A stretch of DNA of 64,000 bases from Diplodia intermedia (GCA_021495925.1 JAKEKT010000064.1:154188-218187), one strand, 5' to 3'; counted from the first letter of the stretch, positions 22,031 to 33,735 are shown. Notes: generated from the letters alone by a model not told the origin. Numbers and translations: made by a program.

Positions 22031-24540
22031 TACAGTTCTGTATGATCTGAAACAGGTGCATCCTGCCCTACCTCGTGCTCGGCATGGCTCAAAATCGCAG
22101 CAGCTATCTTTTCGGCAACCATGTCTACGTAGGAACAAAAAGGGAAGCGCCAGTCAGCAGATCGGGAGTTTCGGTGTGTAAGCAAGAACGGAACAAGGAT
22201 GGGAAGAACGAAAAGGCAGAACATACAAACAGTAGCCATCGGATGCCCCGGCACCAAGAAGGGCAACGCGCTCGCATCCACGACGCGCAGCCCGCGCACG
22301 CCGTAGACTCGGGCGGCCGAGTCCAGCACGGCCATCGGGTCGTCGGGCTTGCCCATCGCACCTTGCAAACACACACATGTAAGCCATCGAAACGCACCAT
22401 TTCCCGAAAGAGGGAGAAGAGAAAGCCTGGGTGAAAGAAGCAACACCACCACCACAACAACAACAAGAACAAGAGCAAACAAACAAAGAAAGAAACAAAC
22501 AAACATACAAGTCGAGCTCCCATGGAACACCAACGCGCCCGCCTCGCGCAGCCAGCGCGCGACGTCGCCGGGCCGATCGCTCGCGACGCGCGGGCCGGGC
22601 GCGTGCTCGGCGACGACGACGCCGTCGGGGAGGCTCGCGGCCCACTCGCGCGCGCGCAGCACCGCCTGCACCGCCTGCTCCTCGTCCTCGGGCGCGGCGA
22701 GCCAGTTGGGGTTGACGGCGACCGTGTTCGTCGTCGTCGTCGTCGTCGTCAGCGTGACGTTGCCGCGCGACTTGGGCGTCAGGATGCCCACGGCGAGGGT
22801 GATCCAGTTGTCGGACGACGAGAGACGGTCGTCGTCGTTGTTGTTGTCGATGGCGGGGTGCGCGCCGGCGTTGAAGGGGAGGAGCTCGGTCTCGGGGAAG
22901 TCGGGCGCGAAGGTCGAGAGGTGGGCGAGGGTCGAGGGGCTGAGGCGCGAGCGGTAGGGCTCGGGGATCTTTTCCCATCCTGGGAGGTTTGTTCGGACGG
23001 TGGTCAGCATGGGTGGGTGAGGGGGAGGAGGAGAGCCTCTCTCGTACCGATTGTCTCGCCAGCCTTGATGGAGGTCAGAGGGCCGGTGCGGGTGGACAGA
23101 TACTCTTCCGAGACGGCGTTGAAGTACTCGGGCCGCTCGAGCTGCGTCATGGTCGTGACGTTCACCTGATACGAGAGGCGGAAGTACGGTTGATCCTGCA
23201 TGTATATTCCCCGCGTGTCAAACTATAAATACGGACGGGGGCTCGAGGTTCGGCATACCCATAAGTTCTGACCAACCCCCTCCAACACGGAGACTTTGGG
23301 TATGTCAAACCTGGTCAGGACGTCGGCGGGGCCGACTCCCGACAGCATCAGCAGCTGCGGCGACTTGAACACGCCGCCCGACACGACGACTTCTCTCGAC
23401 GCTGACAGGGTGAAGCGATAGTCTCTCTGGCCCGTCACCTTGACCTCGACCCCGCTGGCACGCTTGTCGCCATCGAACACGACCTTCTCGGCCAGGGTGG
23501 AGTGATATATGGTGAGCCGCGCATCGGCGTCGACGGCGTGCAGAAAAGCCGCCGACGACACCCTCGTCATGGTGCGCGGGTCCACGGTGACGGTGATGGG
23601 CGCGTGGCCCAGCAGCTCGCCCTTGTTGAGGCCCGGGAGCCGCTTCAGGCCCAGGCGGTCCAGGCCCGCGGCCACGGCGGCCGCGTACTCGCCCCGGTAG
23701 CCGCCGTACGAGACGTTCAGAGGACCGCCGCCGCCCGAGCCCGCCGGCGCGAAGGCGCGCGACTCGTCGGGGATCGCGGCGGCGCCGTCGGGCCCGAGCC
23801 GCTCGAGGTCCGGGCCGGATAGGGTGCAGCACTTCTGGTAGAAGGGCAGCACCTTGTCCCAGGTCCAGCTCTGGTCGCCAACCGCATCGGCCCACATCTG
23901 CAGTGACCCGGCCGACGGGCTAGAGGTGGGAAGCGTTGTTATTCGGCGGCTTGGGCGGCAATGGGGGAGGGGGCAATGGCATCGTACCGGTGGTAACCAA
24001 GCGTGTTGATGGCCGAGCTATGACGGTCAGCAATTTGTCAGGTGCACCGCGGCAAGGGGGCGACGTACGTGCCGCCGAGAGTGCGGCCCTGCGAGTAGTG
24101 CATCGTCCTACCATTGTAGCCCTGGCAAACCGTCAGCGAGGACTCGGCCGGCGCGAGACACGCACCGGCTGCGGCGTCGTCTCAAAGTCCCATTCATTCA
24201 ACGACGGACGCTCCTGGTCGACGTGCGTGGACCAGCCGTTGTAGCCAGGCACGTCGGTGAGGTTGCCGTTGTCCCAGAAGCTGCCGGCTTCGACCAGAGC
24301 GACGGAAAAACGCCGAGGGTCTGCAGCAAGGCGGGCTGCAACAGTCGCTCCCGCCGTTCCGCCGCCGACTATCTACGAGAGCAGAGTGAGCTCGCCAAGG
24401 AGCAAGTGGAGGGGGGAGGGGCGAAGGCGCACCACGTAGTCGAAGGTGCGGTTCACGCCGGGCACGCCGAAGCGGTTGGAGGACAGGGCCCCGGCGATGC
24501 CAGCCTGTCCGAAGGCAGCAAGGAGCAGAAGCGACAGCAT
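22030..24540 (-). CDS. Secreted GMC-family FAD oxidoreductase
   Basis: Nine exons were placed (24540-24433, 24372-24166, 24121-24069, 24017-23988, 23919-23259, 23195-23048, 22979-22509, 22361-22227, 22124-22030), giving 635 aa. The start at 24540 gives a hydrophobic signal peptide (MLSLLLLAAFGQAGIAGA). Then come the FAD motif VGGGTAGATVAARL, GRTMHYSQGRTLGGTSAIN, the WADAVGDQSWTW region, SPQLLMLSGVGP, GVGQNL and, at the end, HGSSTCAMG, LRVVDASALP and GHPMATVY. The two His residues in the last blocks match the GMC active-site positions. GMC enzymes oxidise alcohols, including aryl alcohols, sugars and polyketide hydroxyls. Secretion or entry into the secretory system suggests a late pathway step. 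It is divergent from the MFS gene. Confidence 0.88.
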
Positions 24541-24800
24541 GATGAGATTGGCAAGCAGCTCGTCATGGACGTACAGGTGCTCTACATAATGGGGAGCTCG
24601 GTGAGCTCGGGCCGAGACAGGGATGCTGCACCTCGGGGGCCCCATTTGTCAGCCCGAAGGAAAGGCTGGTTTATATATCCAGAAAACACTCTCCCATGCC
24701 GAAGGATTTAACCCTTGTATGATTCTCGCCTTGCCCTCTGCTTTTGGGCCAACGAAGCGCCGCTGTCTTGACGATAACCCCCACCCACGCATCCCCAGCA
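24541..24800. promoter_or_regulatory. Bidirectional promoter: GMC oxidoreductase / MFS exporter
   Basis: A 260-bp interval between divergent starts, containing the perfect palindrome CTCGGGCCGAG at 24606-24616. Confidence 0.55.
24606..24616. promoter_or_regulatory. Palindromic cluster motif CTCGGGCCGAG
   Basis: An 11-bp inverted repeat with an internal CGG-N-CCG core, the same form as 17064-17074. Confidence 0.5.
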
Positions 24801-26680
24801 ATGTCGGACCAGACGGAGAAAGAACTGGCAACGTCCCCCGAGCCCGAGGCCAGCCCCAAGACGCGGCCGGTGACTGGCTGGCGCTGGGCCATCTCGGTCG
24901 CCAGCGTGCTCAGCTCCGTGTTTCTATTCGCGCTCGATACGACCGTGGTGCGTGAACCTCGCGTCCGGCCCACCATCTCCCACACACACGCTGACTCGTC
25001 GTCGCAGGTTGCCAATGTCCAGGCCGACATCGTGCAGGACCTGGGAGAGATCGACAAGCTGCCGTGGCTCGGCGCTGCCTTCGTGCTGCCGGCGGCGGCC
25101 CTGCAGCTCCCCTGGACCAAGGCGTACGGGCTGCTGAATCTCAAGTGGCTCTACATTGCCCACGTCGTCGTCTTCGAGGCCGGCAGCGCCCTGGCCGGGG
25201 CCGCCCCGACCATGGACGCCATGGTCGTGGGGCGCGCCATCGCGGGCATCGGCGGCGCCGGCATGTACGTCGGCGGCATCACCTACTTCAACGTCACCAC
25301 CACCCCCAACGAGCGCCCCATCTACGTCTCGCTTATCTCGCCCGTTTGGGGCTTGGGGACCGTCTTGGGTCCCATTGTACGTCGGCCCCGGACCAGAACG
25401 AACACGGGCATTCCGCTGACATTCAGGGGCCCCAGGTCGGCGGCGCGTTTGCGGACAGCAGCGCCACCTGGCGCTGGGGGTTCTACATCAACCTGGTCAT
25501 CTTCGCCATCAGCGCGCCGGCGATGCTGCTCACCCTGCCGTCCATCGACCTGGGGGCCGGGCTGGTCTGGCGCGAGCGCGCCCGGCGGTTCGACTGGCTG
25601 GGCTGCCTCGTCTTCTGCGGCTGGTGCATTTCCTTCATCATGGCCATCAACTTCGGCGGCACCCACTATGCCTGGGACTCGGCCGACGAGATCGCGCTGT
25701 GGGTCTTCACCGGCTTGCTGCTGCCCGCCTTCGCCCTCACCCAGTGGTGGCATCCCCTGGTCGCGCGTGAATACCGCCTGTATCCCACGCAGCTGCTGGG
25801 AAACTGGCGCTTCATCGTGCTCCAGGTCTGCGCCTTTTCCGGAGCCGGCGTGACATACGTACGTCTGCCCCTCATCCAATCCGTGTCCCTCCCGTTGGTG
25901 CTGACGCATGTTGAAGATACCCATCTACTACATCCCGCTGTTCTTCCAATTCGCCCGCGGCGAGGCGTCGCTGGAGGCTGCTGTCCGCCTTCTGCCTTTC
26001 GTCTTCATGGTCGTCGTCTTCTCCCTGGGAAGCGGCTATCTGATGAGCAAGGCGGGATACATCAGTCCGTGGTTCATCGGCGGCTCGGCCCTCGGCTTGA
26101 TTGGATCAGTGTTGCTATGTGAGTGGATAGTCACAACTCTCAGAAGAGTGGAACGGCTAACGACTGCAGACACCTTGGACACGGAGTCCTCGGCAAGCCG
26201 AGTGTACGGATACAGCGTCATCGTTGGCATCGGTGGCGGCTGCTACCTGATGAGCTCGTTCGGCGCTGCTCCCGCCGTGGTCAAGGCAGACGAGGCCCTC
26301 GATGCCGTCGGGGCATTGAGCGTGGCGCAGGGCATGGGCCTGGTCTTCTTCGTCTCCGTCGCCGGCATCATCTACCAGAATCTCGGCTACAACTTCATCG
26401 CCCCGCTCGTTCCCGCCGAGCTGCTGGACGACGCCCGCGACCTGCTGGCCGGCAGCAGCAGCAACCTGTTCGCCTCTCTGGATCCCAACACCGGCTCGCG
26501 TGTCACGGCTGCCATTGTCAAGGCTCTCGACAACACTTACCTTCCAGCCGTGGCCGTGGCTTGCTTGAGCTTTCTATGCTCCCTGACACTTGGGGTAAGC
26601 ATCCCCACTTCGTTTCCTGGCAACCGAGCTGACGCCTTCAGGCTGCGAAAGTTCCCAAGGGGACGGTTGTGGCGGGCTAA
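24801..26680 (+). CDS. MFS multidrug-type exporter
   Basis: Six exons (24801-24947, 25008-25376, 25436-25858, 25917-26118, 26170-26594, 26642-26680) give 534 aa. The first helix ends in LDTTVVANVQADIV. The segment GRAIAGIGGAGMYVGG, then SPVWGLGTVLGPIVGGAFA (antiporter motif C type) and WRWGFYINL are standard drug:H+ antiporter marks. The number of helices and the length suggest the 14-helix DHA2 group, as in aflatoxin- and HC-toxin-type pumps. The likely role is export of the cluster product at the plasma membrane. It converges with the Zn2Cys6 gene. Confidence 0.9.
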
Positions 26681-26875
26681 CTCGTTAGTTCTGCCGAATC
26701 TGGCCGTGATCAACGCTCGTGTAAGAAATCAGGTTGTAAGGATGGATGCGCACCAGAGGTCGATGTCAAATGTACTGGTTCTATGGTAGACGCAACCAGT
26801 GGGAGAGAACACGCCCCAACTCCTGTACTTGGACATAGTCTAATATCACTTTACCTTTCTCTGAACTCGCTTTCC

Positions 26876-28755
26876 CTATACTCCGTATCTCCTCGCGACA
26901 ACAGGAAAATTCGCCAAGCCTACAACGCGGCTGTGGATGAAATCGTCCCCAGACTCTATCTCCTTGCGGACATCAACATCAAAAGCGCCGGCAAATGCAG
27001 TGGACTTCTGTAGCTCTGAGATGGTAGAGGAGAGAAGGTGGATCCAGTCAAGCAGCTGCGAAAAGGCGGGGGTGGGGGACGAGTCAGTCGAAGTCACGCT
27101 GTCGGGTGGCGACACCTCGCCTTGGTGGAGCTGGCGAATGCACGACTGCATGGCCACGTACACAGCCCATGGAGTGAAGGGATGCAGCTGCAGGGAAGCG
27201 TTAGCGGTGGGGAGAGTGTCGGCCACAGCGCACGAGGGGCTTACTCTGTTGGCATCGACGTGGTTCAGCTGAATGACGACGTCGATGAATCCGAGCATGG
27301 CAGGCATCCAACGCTGCCGCTTGGCAGAGCGGAAGCTGGCGCCGACCGACATGGCTCGCGACTTGCACTTGGCCGCCTCGCAGAGGGATAGCTCCGAGGC
27401 GTACAGCAGGGCCTGGGTGCTCAAGGTAATGGGATCCAGACCGGCGCTCGACGCGTGGAAATGGGCCAGGCCGTACCGCCGGGCGTTGTCTATGGTGTCG
27501 TTGAGCTGGTCGTGTCTGATCCAGAAGTCGCAGCGCGGGAAGCCCGGGGCCTTCTCACGGCTCAGATGATGGGCAAGCTCGATGGCCTGGCCGGCGATGG
27601 CCATGGAGAGGACCAGGCCCTGGTGGGGATCCAGCTTGCCACTGTTGGGCATGGCGTAGGCGTCGCTGAGCGTGATTGGCTCGCCGGGCAGACATGCCGG
27701 CAGCAGGGTCGAGATCTGGGCGTGTTAGCTGCGGCGACGCATGGGCTGAGGCGCACTGACCTCTCTCTCGTCCAGGGCCATGCGCGGCGAGGCATCGGCG
27801 TCGATGCGGACGAACATGTCGAGCATAAAGGCGGCCCAGAAGGCGCGCCGGCACCGCTCGGCTTCGGGCAGCGGCAGAGGGGCGGCGCCGGGCGCGTCCA
27901 GGCGATGCAGCCGCAGCAGGCGCGAGATCCACACGGCGCGGGTGGCACTGGCAACGGCGCGGGTGAAGAAGCCCTTGCGGAACTCGAAGAGCGCAATGTG
28001 CACGTAGGCCTGCAGGGCGGCGACATTGGTGGCCTGGGCGGGCGTCTCAATCTCGACGCGCTCGAGGGTGCGGCGGGCGCTCTCGTAGCAGCCGTCGGCC
28101 AGATGGCTGTATGAGCGGCACCGCAGGGCGGCGTGGGCGAAGAGGGCCAGCTGCAGCGCGCACGCCTCCTGGGGCGCGAGCGGGTCGGCCGGCGTGGCGG
28201 GGCAGTCGGCGCGCTCGACGAGCGGAAACGAAGGGTCCACGAGCCGGAAGTAGATGTTGTTGCTGCGAGCAGGTCAGCGAGCTTCTGTCACCGCGAGGGG
28301 CATCCGCACAGGTCGCTTTGCACGCTTTCCCACGGCTCGTCGCCCAGCAGCTCGGCGGCGGGCGGCGGCGACAGCAGGGCGGCACCGGCGTCCAGCAGGT
28401 TGAAGTCGAAGTCGTCGAGCACGGGCGCGCCGGGCAGGGCGTCGAGGTCGAGGGCGAGGGCGGGCGTCGTCGCGGGCGGCAGGCTGCGCCCCGGCGTGTC
28501 CGAGGCGGAGGCGGACGAGTGGCGGGTGCTGGCGCTGGAGAGGGCGGCTTCGGCCTGGCTCAGGCGCTCCTCGAGCAGCTCGACCGTCTGCTGCAGGTCG
28601 CCGTGGCGGCGCTGCTGCTTGGCCGGCAGCGTGTAGACGCACTCGTCGCCGGAGCGCAGGCAGCGCTGGCAGCGCGGCTGGCCGCCGTCACAGCGCACCT
28701 TGCGGTCGCGGCAGAGCTTGCAGGCAATGTGGCGCGAGGCGCTGCTCATGGTCAT
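26876..28755 (-). CDS. Zn2Cys6 transcription factor, probable pathway regulator
   Basis: Four exons (28755-28310, 28262-27761, 27715-27245, 27187-26876) encode 576 aa. The binuclear cluster is complete: Cys12, 15, 22, 29, 32 and 39, spaced C-x2-C-x6-C-x6-C-x2-C-x6-C. A leucine-heptad dimer helix follows (LQQTVELLEERLSQAEAAL), then an acidic/hydrophobic stretch and a fungal-specific middle region (FWAAFMLDMFVRIDADASPRMAL). It lies between the exporter and the FAD monooxygenase. Zn2Cys6 dimers bind paired CGG triplets, so the CGG-N-CCG palindromes in cluster promoters are its obvious candidate targets. A TATATAA on the minus strand lies about 50 bp upstream. Met at 28749 is an alternative start. 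Confidence 0.88.
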
Positions 28756-29106
28756 GGCCGGGTTGCTGGCGTGGGGTGGCGGGGTGCCATGGCGCGTGCG
28801 GTGGTTATATAGGCAGGTGCCGCCGCGTGCCTGCCCAGCCCTGCCTGCCCAGCCCTGCCTGCCTATCACCGTTGCCGCAGCCTCTTCTCCGCGCAGTCGC
28901 CTCGGCGCCAGCCGGCCGGGCACGCAATTCTACGCGATCGCCAGTTCAGCCTGACATGCATGATCCTACGAGCCAGGCCCGCCGCACGCGTCCTCCCGCA
29001 TCCTCCTAAGCCCGCCCGCCGCCTCCCGCCTCCCGCCTCCCGCTGCCGCCCCAAGCTTTATCGTCACAAAGGATGCAATCCCTGCGCTCCATTTCTGCTA
29101 CGCTAT
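28756..29106. promoter_or_regulatory. Promoter of the Zn2Cys6 gene
   Basis: It holds TATATAA (minus strand) near 28805-28811 and a 14-bp tandem repeat at 28829-28863. I see no exact CGGNCCG copy here, so the regulator may not control itself by that element. Confidence 0.45.
28829..28863 (+). repeat. 14-bp tandem repeat, 2.5 copies
   Basis: GCCTGCCCAGCCCT occurs twice followed by GCCTGCC, inside the promoter of the Zn2Cys6 gene. Confidence 0.85.
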
Positions 29107-30641
29107 CTACGCCGCAGCCATCCCCGTCGCCGTCGGGCTTGCCGCTGCCAGCAGCATCACAACCGTTGCCCCAACCATCAACCACGCCAGCATCCGAGCC
29201 TGCGTGCCCCACTGGCTGGCCGCCGGCTCGCTCTCGTCCGCCCAGGCCACAGCGTGCGAAGCCCTGCCCGTCCACGGAACGAAGTCCAGCCGGGGCCCCG
29301 CCTTGATGACGGGAGCCAGCTGCTCCGCCAGCGCCTGGTCCCGCTGTAGCGGCCCCAGGTAGCACGCCATCGCCCTGAACATCCACCCGTCCCATGCCTG
29401 CACTCTCGTTACGAGCCGCGAGACGTCGCACACGCCTTGTGCCCGCGCCACCCTCGCCCGCTGATACTCGGCGAACAAGGCCTCGATCTCGGCCATCCCA
29501 GGCTTTCCCCCGGGCGCCGTCCGCACCGCTTGCACGACCAGGTTCGCCAGGACCGCCACGCTCTCCATGGCCAGATTGCCCCCGAGAGCTATGTTGGGCG
29601 TGACCTTGTGCACCGCGTCTCCCGCCAGCACCGTGCGGCCCCAGTGCCAGTGCTGCAGCACGCCCTCTTCAATCGACACCAGCTGGCCCCGGACCCGCTT
29701 CTTCCACACCTCGCCAAACAGCACGCTTTCCGAAATGGGCACCTCGGCCACCTTGGCCGCCGCCGCCGCCGCATTGGCCTCGCTCCAGCGCGGCCAGTTG
29801 GGCCAGTGGAACGCCCGCTCCAGCTTGAAGAAGACGAAGAAGAAGAGCTTCTTCGGCTGCCCCAGCACCAGCAGCGAGTGCCTGTCTCGGTGCACCACCG
29901 TCATGTCACGCAGCCCTGCCCCTGGAATCTGCGGCGCCACGCCGATGAGGCAGTTCCACGAGACGTGCATGGCTGTCGATCGGTCAGCACGAATCCGCCC
30001 GTTATCTTGCTTGGGACCCTTACTCCGCTTCTCTGCCGCGCTGATAATCCCCGGCACCCTTTCGTTGGCCCTGGCCCACATGGCTTCCCGCACGAAGCTG
30101 TGGACCCCGTCGCAGCCAATCACCATGTCACCAGCCTCGGACGAGCCGTCGGCGAGCTGGGCTTTCACTCCTGCCGACGTCTCCTCGACGCCGACCACCC
30201 TCGCGCCGAATCGAATGCGCGACTGGTCGTGCAGGGTGTCGTACAGCATGGCCAAATAGTCCCGCCGCTCGAACAGCAGGATATCGTATCCGTGGCTGAA
30301 TCCCCGCACCGTCAGCAACTGCTCGCCTTCCTATTTCCCATGACTTACTTGTCCTTGACGTGGTCGAAGAAGGGGACGGACGAGAGGCGCGAGCCGTCGG
30401 GGCCTCGCATGATGGCCCGGTCCATGGGCACGCACAGCTTGCGGGCGGCGTCCAGCACGCCAATCTGCTCGAGGATGCGGCTGCCGTGCGGGTAAATGGC
30501 AATGCTCGCGCCCTCGGCCGGCGCCGCTTCCGCCTTGCTTTCCAGCACGACGTGATCGATGCCCGCCTTCTGCAGCACATGCGAAGCCACCAGTCCGCCC
30601 ACGCCGCCACCCACCACAATGACTCGGAATGGCCCGGTCAT
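29107..30641 (-). CDS. PaxM-type FAD-dependent monooxygenase (putative epoxidase)
   Basis: The start at 30641 gives MTGPFRVIVVGGGVGGLVAS, the FAD Rossmann motif near the very N-terminus. Exon 1 is 30641-30349. An intron at 30296-30348 restores KDN-HGYDILLFERRDYL. A second, in-frame 51-nt intron at 29973-30023 (GTAAGG...CTGAC...CAG) is likely; without it the protein is 493 aa, with it 476 aa. Other marks are VIGCDGVHSFVRE and the second FAD motif VLAGDAVHKVTPNIALGGN. The C-terminus ends in a hydrophobic helix (MLAWLMVGATVVMLLA). That layout is the membrane-tethered PaxM family, which epoxidises polyprenyl or polyene chains. It is a natural partner for a polyene PKS product and the two membrane proteins. 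Confidence 0.85.
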
Positions 30642-32015
30642 GTTTGCTGCAGATCCTTTCCCTTCTCCTTCTTGATCTCCTTCCGAGAGGAGCAAAAATC
30701 GGTGCTGATGGTGATGACGAGTGAGATAAGAATGACTGACGAGGGATCTAGAGCTTCCCACTTTCCCTCATTGATTATATACCGAAGCGTTCTCGGCGTT
30801 CGGAGTCGTTGGAGTCGGCGCCATCGGCGTGCTCGGCCCGGTCCGGGGCCAGACTGGACGGGCACCTCCTAACCTATTGCGGGAATGCGCCGTTGCACTG
30901 GGTTGACCTTTTTACGTTCGCGGAATAGCTCGCTCCTGCGGGCCGGCCAATCAGTACTGCAATCGCAACGAGCTTGACGTGATTGACGAGGCGTGCAATT
31001 GAGATGGAATATTCTACTACATGGCCAAGAGAGTTGGATCGCTTGTGGGAAGTCGGGCTGTTTAGGGCAACTGTCTGGGCGACGCCGCCAATCACAACCT
31101 CCGCACGCCGCAATTGCCCGACGACTGTGGAAATGGCTCACGTAAGAGATTTCAAGAATCGGGTAGGTGGTGGGAAAAAGGCTTTTTGTTATCGGAAGCG
31201 TGGAGTGTCGTGTTTGACGTGTCAATGTGGCATTGGAAGGGCGAGAGCATTTGAGCGGCGCCGAAGTGGCCCTTGAGGTACCCAGGTCTTCTCTGCCCCC
31301 TCGACATATCTGCAATTGTCTTCTTATAAAGTGGATCAAATGACTACTGGACTCAAGGCACCCTACATTCGCAGAATGGTAAACACGCCCTAAGGCATCG
31401 GAACTAATTCCTAACAGGAAACCCGGGCGTTGCATCGGAGCTGGGTCCGCAACTACTCCGCATGGACGCCACCGGTGACGGCCTGTTTTAAACCTCGTGG
31501 TGGTCTCGATTCAACACTCTACCGCCCTATCATTGGCCCGTCGCAACGTGGCACTCCGACCGGCTGCCAGATGGTCGGGTCCACCGTGTCGCCTTATAAC
31601 CTGCGCCGTGTCCGCTTGTCTCCCGCGCGTCTCAACAACACCTCCGTGGTGTCCATCAACACCGTCTTGGCGGCTCAGTCACGCCTTCGCATCCGCATCC
31701 ATCACACCTCGGGCCCGTCGAATCCGCCAGCATTGCACTCGCATACACCACACGTGCGAAGACTTTTTGACCATGAGTATTGAACTCAACTGCCCCGCAC
31801 CTCGAAGCTGTGAAATGCTGTTTTATAAAGCTAGATTTTCGACCAAGAACAAGGAATGCGGCTTTCTCTGCTCCAGCGAGATCGACCCTTACCCCGCCCA
31901 CGCACGATCGATGCCCCATGACACAAGGCCGCATCTTTCGAAGCCACGCGCCCAAGAAGGGCACCGCGACCCACCAGCACAACGGAAAGAAGCAAGACAA
32001 AGAGCCGGAAGCTAC
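30642..32015. other. Intergenic: FAD monooxygenase promoter and spacer
   Basis: The first 200 bp are the FAD monooxygenase promoter. They include CTCGGCCCGG directly joined to CGGTCCGG at 30832-30846. The remaining kilobase shows no gene. Confidence 0.5.
30832..30846. promoter_or_regulatory. Candidate cluster motif, CTCGGCCCGG-TCCGG
   Basis: Two overlapping CGG/CCG pairs about 190 bp upstream of the FAD monooxygenase start, related to the cluster palindrome but not perfect. Confidence 0.4.
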
Positions 32016-32915
32016 CTACCGCGCCCCCCTGGCCGGCCGCACCCCCCGTCCCGCCTCGCGCCTCACGAACACATCGATGGGCCGGAAGCCGCAGCTCGCG
32101 TGCCGCAGCACCATCTCCTTGAGCTCGAACACGGCGTCGCTCAGTCCCGCCACCTCCCCGCGCAGACGCTCGTTGCGCGCTAGCAACTCCCCGTGCCGCT
32201 CTTGCAGCTCCGTCGTCCAGTCCCGCTTCTTCTCCCGGCACTTCTTCGCCGCCGCCCGGTTCTTCGCCAGGCTCAGCTCCCGCTGGGTCCGCGTTTGCTT
32301 GGTGTCGGCCCCCGCCGCCGCGCCTCGCCGCCGCCGCCGCCGCCGACCGGGCTTGAGAGGGCGAGGGGACGTTTCGTCCGAGGTGGATGGCTTGCGCGAA
32401 GTCGAGGCCGTGGACGGGTCGGGGCTTGTCGTCGTCGACGGGCTCGTCGTCGTCGTGTCCGGGCCTGGGCTCCGAGTGATGGACTGCTTCTCGTCGAAGT
32501 CGTAGGAAAAAAGGCTGTCCCGACGTGGCGAGTCGTCGAAGGGGAAGCCGGGAATGGGAGGCGTCAGGTCCAGTGATGTGGGAAGTTCTGGCAATGTGGG
32601 ATCGTTGAGCCGGGCCGCAAAGTCGTCACTGCTGCCAACGGATGGGGTTTCCCAAGGGTTGGGGAGAAGATGGTCGAGGAAGCAGGCGAAGGGGTCGGGG
32701 AATGCAATTGGATCCGCGCTACCGCCGTCGAAGGTCCGACAAGCATCGAACTCGAGTATGAGGTCTGGTGAGGCGGTGGGGAGAAGGATCTGTGCGTCGC
32801 CGTCCATGAACACCATCGTTTCTTGGGGCTGCCGAGGGCAAGTATCGAAGCCGAGCAGGCTAAGGCCGGTGCACCGAGGGCTGGGTGATGAGAGGAGGGA
32901 TTGCTGCTGATGCAT
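32016..32915 (-). CDS. bZIP transcription factor (ATF/CREB-like)
   Basis: A single-exon gene of 299 aa if started at the Met at 32915; the frame is open further upstream but passes through probable promoter sequence with a TATA-like element. The C-terminal third holds the bZIP: basic region with LAKNRAAAKKCREKKR, then a leucine zipper (LQERHGELLARNERLRGEVAGL). The N-x-x-A-A-x-x-C-R-x-K-K pattern is that of Atf1/AtfA stress regulators rather than Yap types. The N-terminus is Ser/Pro/Asp-rich, probably an activation region. No CGGNCCG site was seen upstream. It may be a cluster-edge regulator or an unrelated neighbour. Confidence 0.85.
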   Translation of the reverse strand: MHQQQSLLSSPSPRCTGLSLLGFDTCPRQPQETMVFMDGDAQILLPTASPDLILEFDACRTFDGGSADPIAFPDPFACFLDHLLPNPWETPSVGSSDDFAARLNDPTLPELPTSLDLTPPIPGFPFDDSPRRDSLFSYDFDEKQSITRSPGPDTTTTSPSTTTSPDPSTASTSRKPSTSDETSPRPLKPGRRRRRRRGAAAGADTKQTRTQRELSLAKNRAAAKKCREKKRDWTTELQERHGELLARNERLRGEVAGLSDAVFELKEMVLRHASCGFRPIDVFVRREAGRGVRPARGAR

Positions 32916-33735
32916 CAACAGATGCAGTGCGTTGTGAAGACGGGTGGCCGAGCGTCTCCCCACAAGAGATGGAGCAAATATAAAGGGCGTGGAGGAAGGA
33001 GGGACGCCAGCATGTGCTTGCCCTGGGAATAACGCAGATCTGGGGTAGACCAGGGGCACCCCGTGGGACAACGACAGCGGAGATAGCAGCGGACAGGCAG
33101 GCTGAGCCTGGAGCGCTGACTGGGCGGAGGCGCGGGAGGGACGGGAAACAACGTGGGAAGCGTGCGCCGCAAAATCCCCGGAGCTGGAATTGTTCGCCCC
33201 AGAAAGTCGGCATCTTGCGGCAAGTCTCATCCTACCCGCTCCAAATGCTTCCCGACCACCTGATCGGATCGTGCCCTAGCGCTTCCGTTCGACATCCGAT
33301 GGTTGCATCAAGCTTACATCACGTCCATCCGACGCGGCTCTTCATTTAAGCGTTTTAAGCGTCGATCATGACGTAGGTAGGATTACTATTGGTAATCACC
33401 GTTGTTTACTAATTACTTCGCAAGCCGCAAGCCTGGCTGCTTGCTTGCTTTGAATGGTCCGGATCGAAACACCGTCCCGGCCTGCTGTCCTCTATCTCTT
33501 CGCCTAGCGTCATCTACTAGCGCATCTACCGGTGCGTTCGCCGACTTATCTACCTATACGTCTACTGGGTTTAAGCCCTTATACCTAGCTTTGGTAGTGT
33601 ATAGAGCTCTATACTGTGCCAGACATGTTTAAAAGAAGCGAAGAAATGGATATAGAGAAAGCGGTTTGGAAAAAGAACTGTTCTACTCGATATCCAAAAC
33701 CAACAAATCCACCTCGAGCGCCTCTACACCCTTCT
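32916..33735. other. Intergenic, no gene seen
   Basis: Promoter of the bZIP gene followed by spacer. The 33.36-33.61 kb part is TA/CTA-rich and may be an eroded element, but nothing is identifiable. This is the probable right border of the PKS cluster. Confidence 0.45.
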
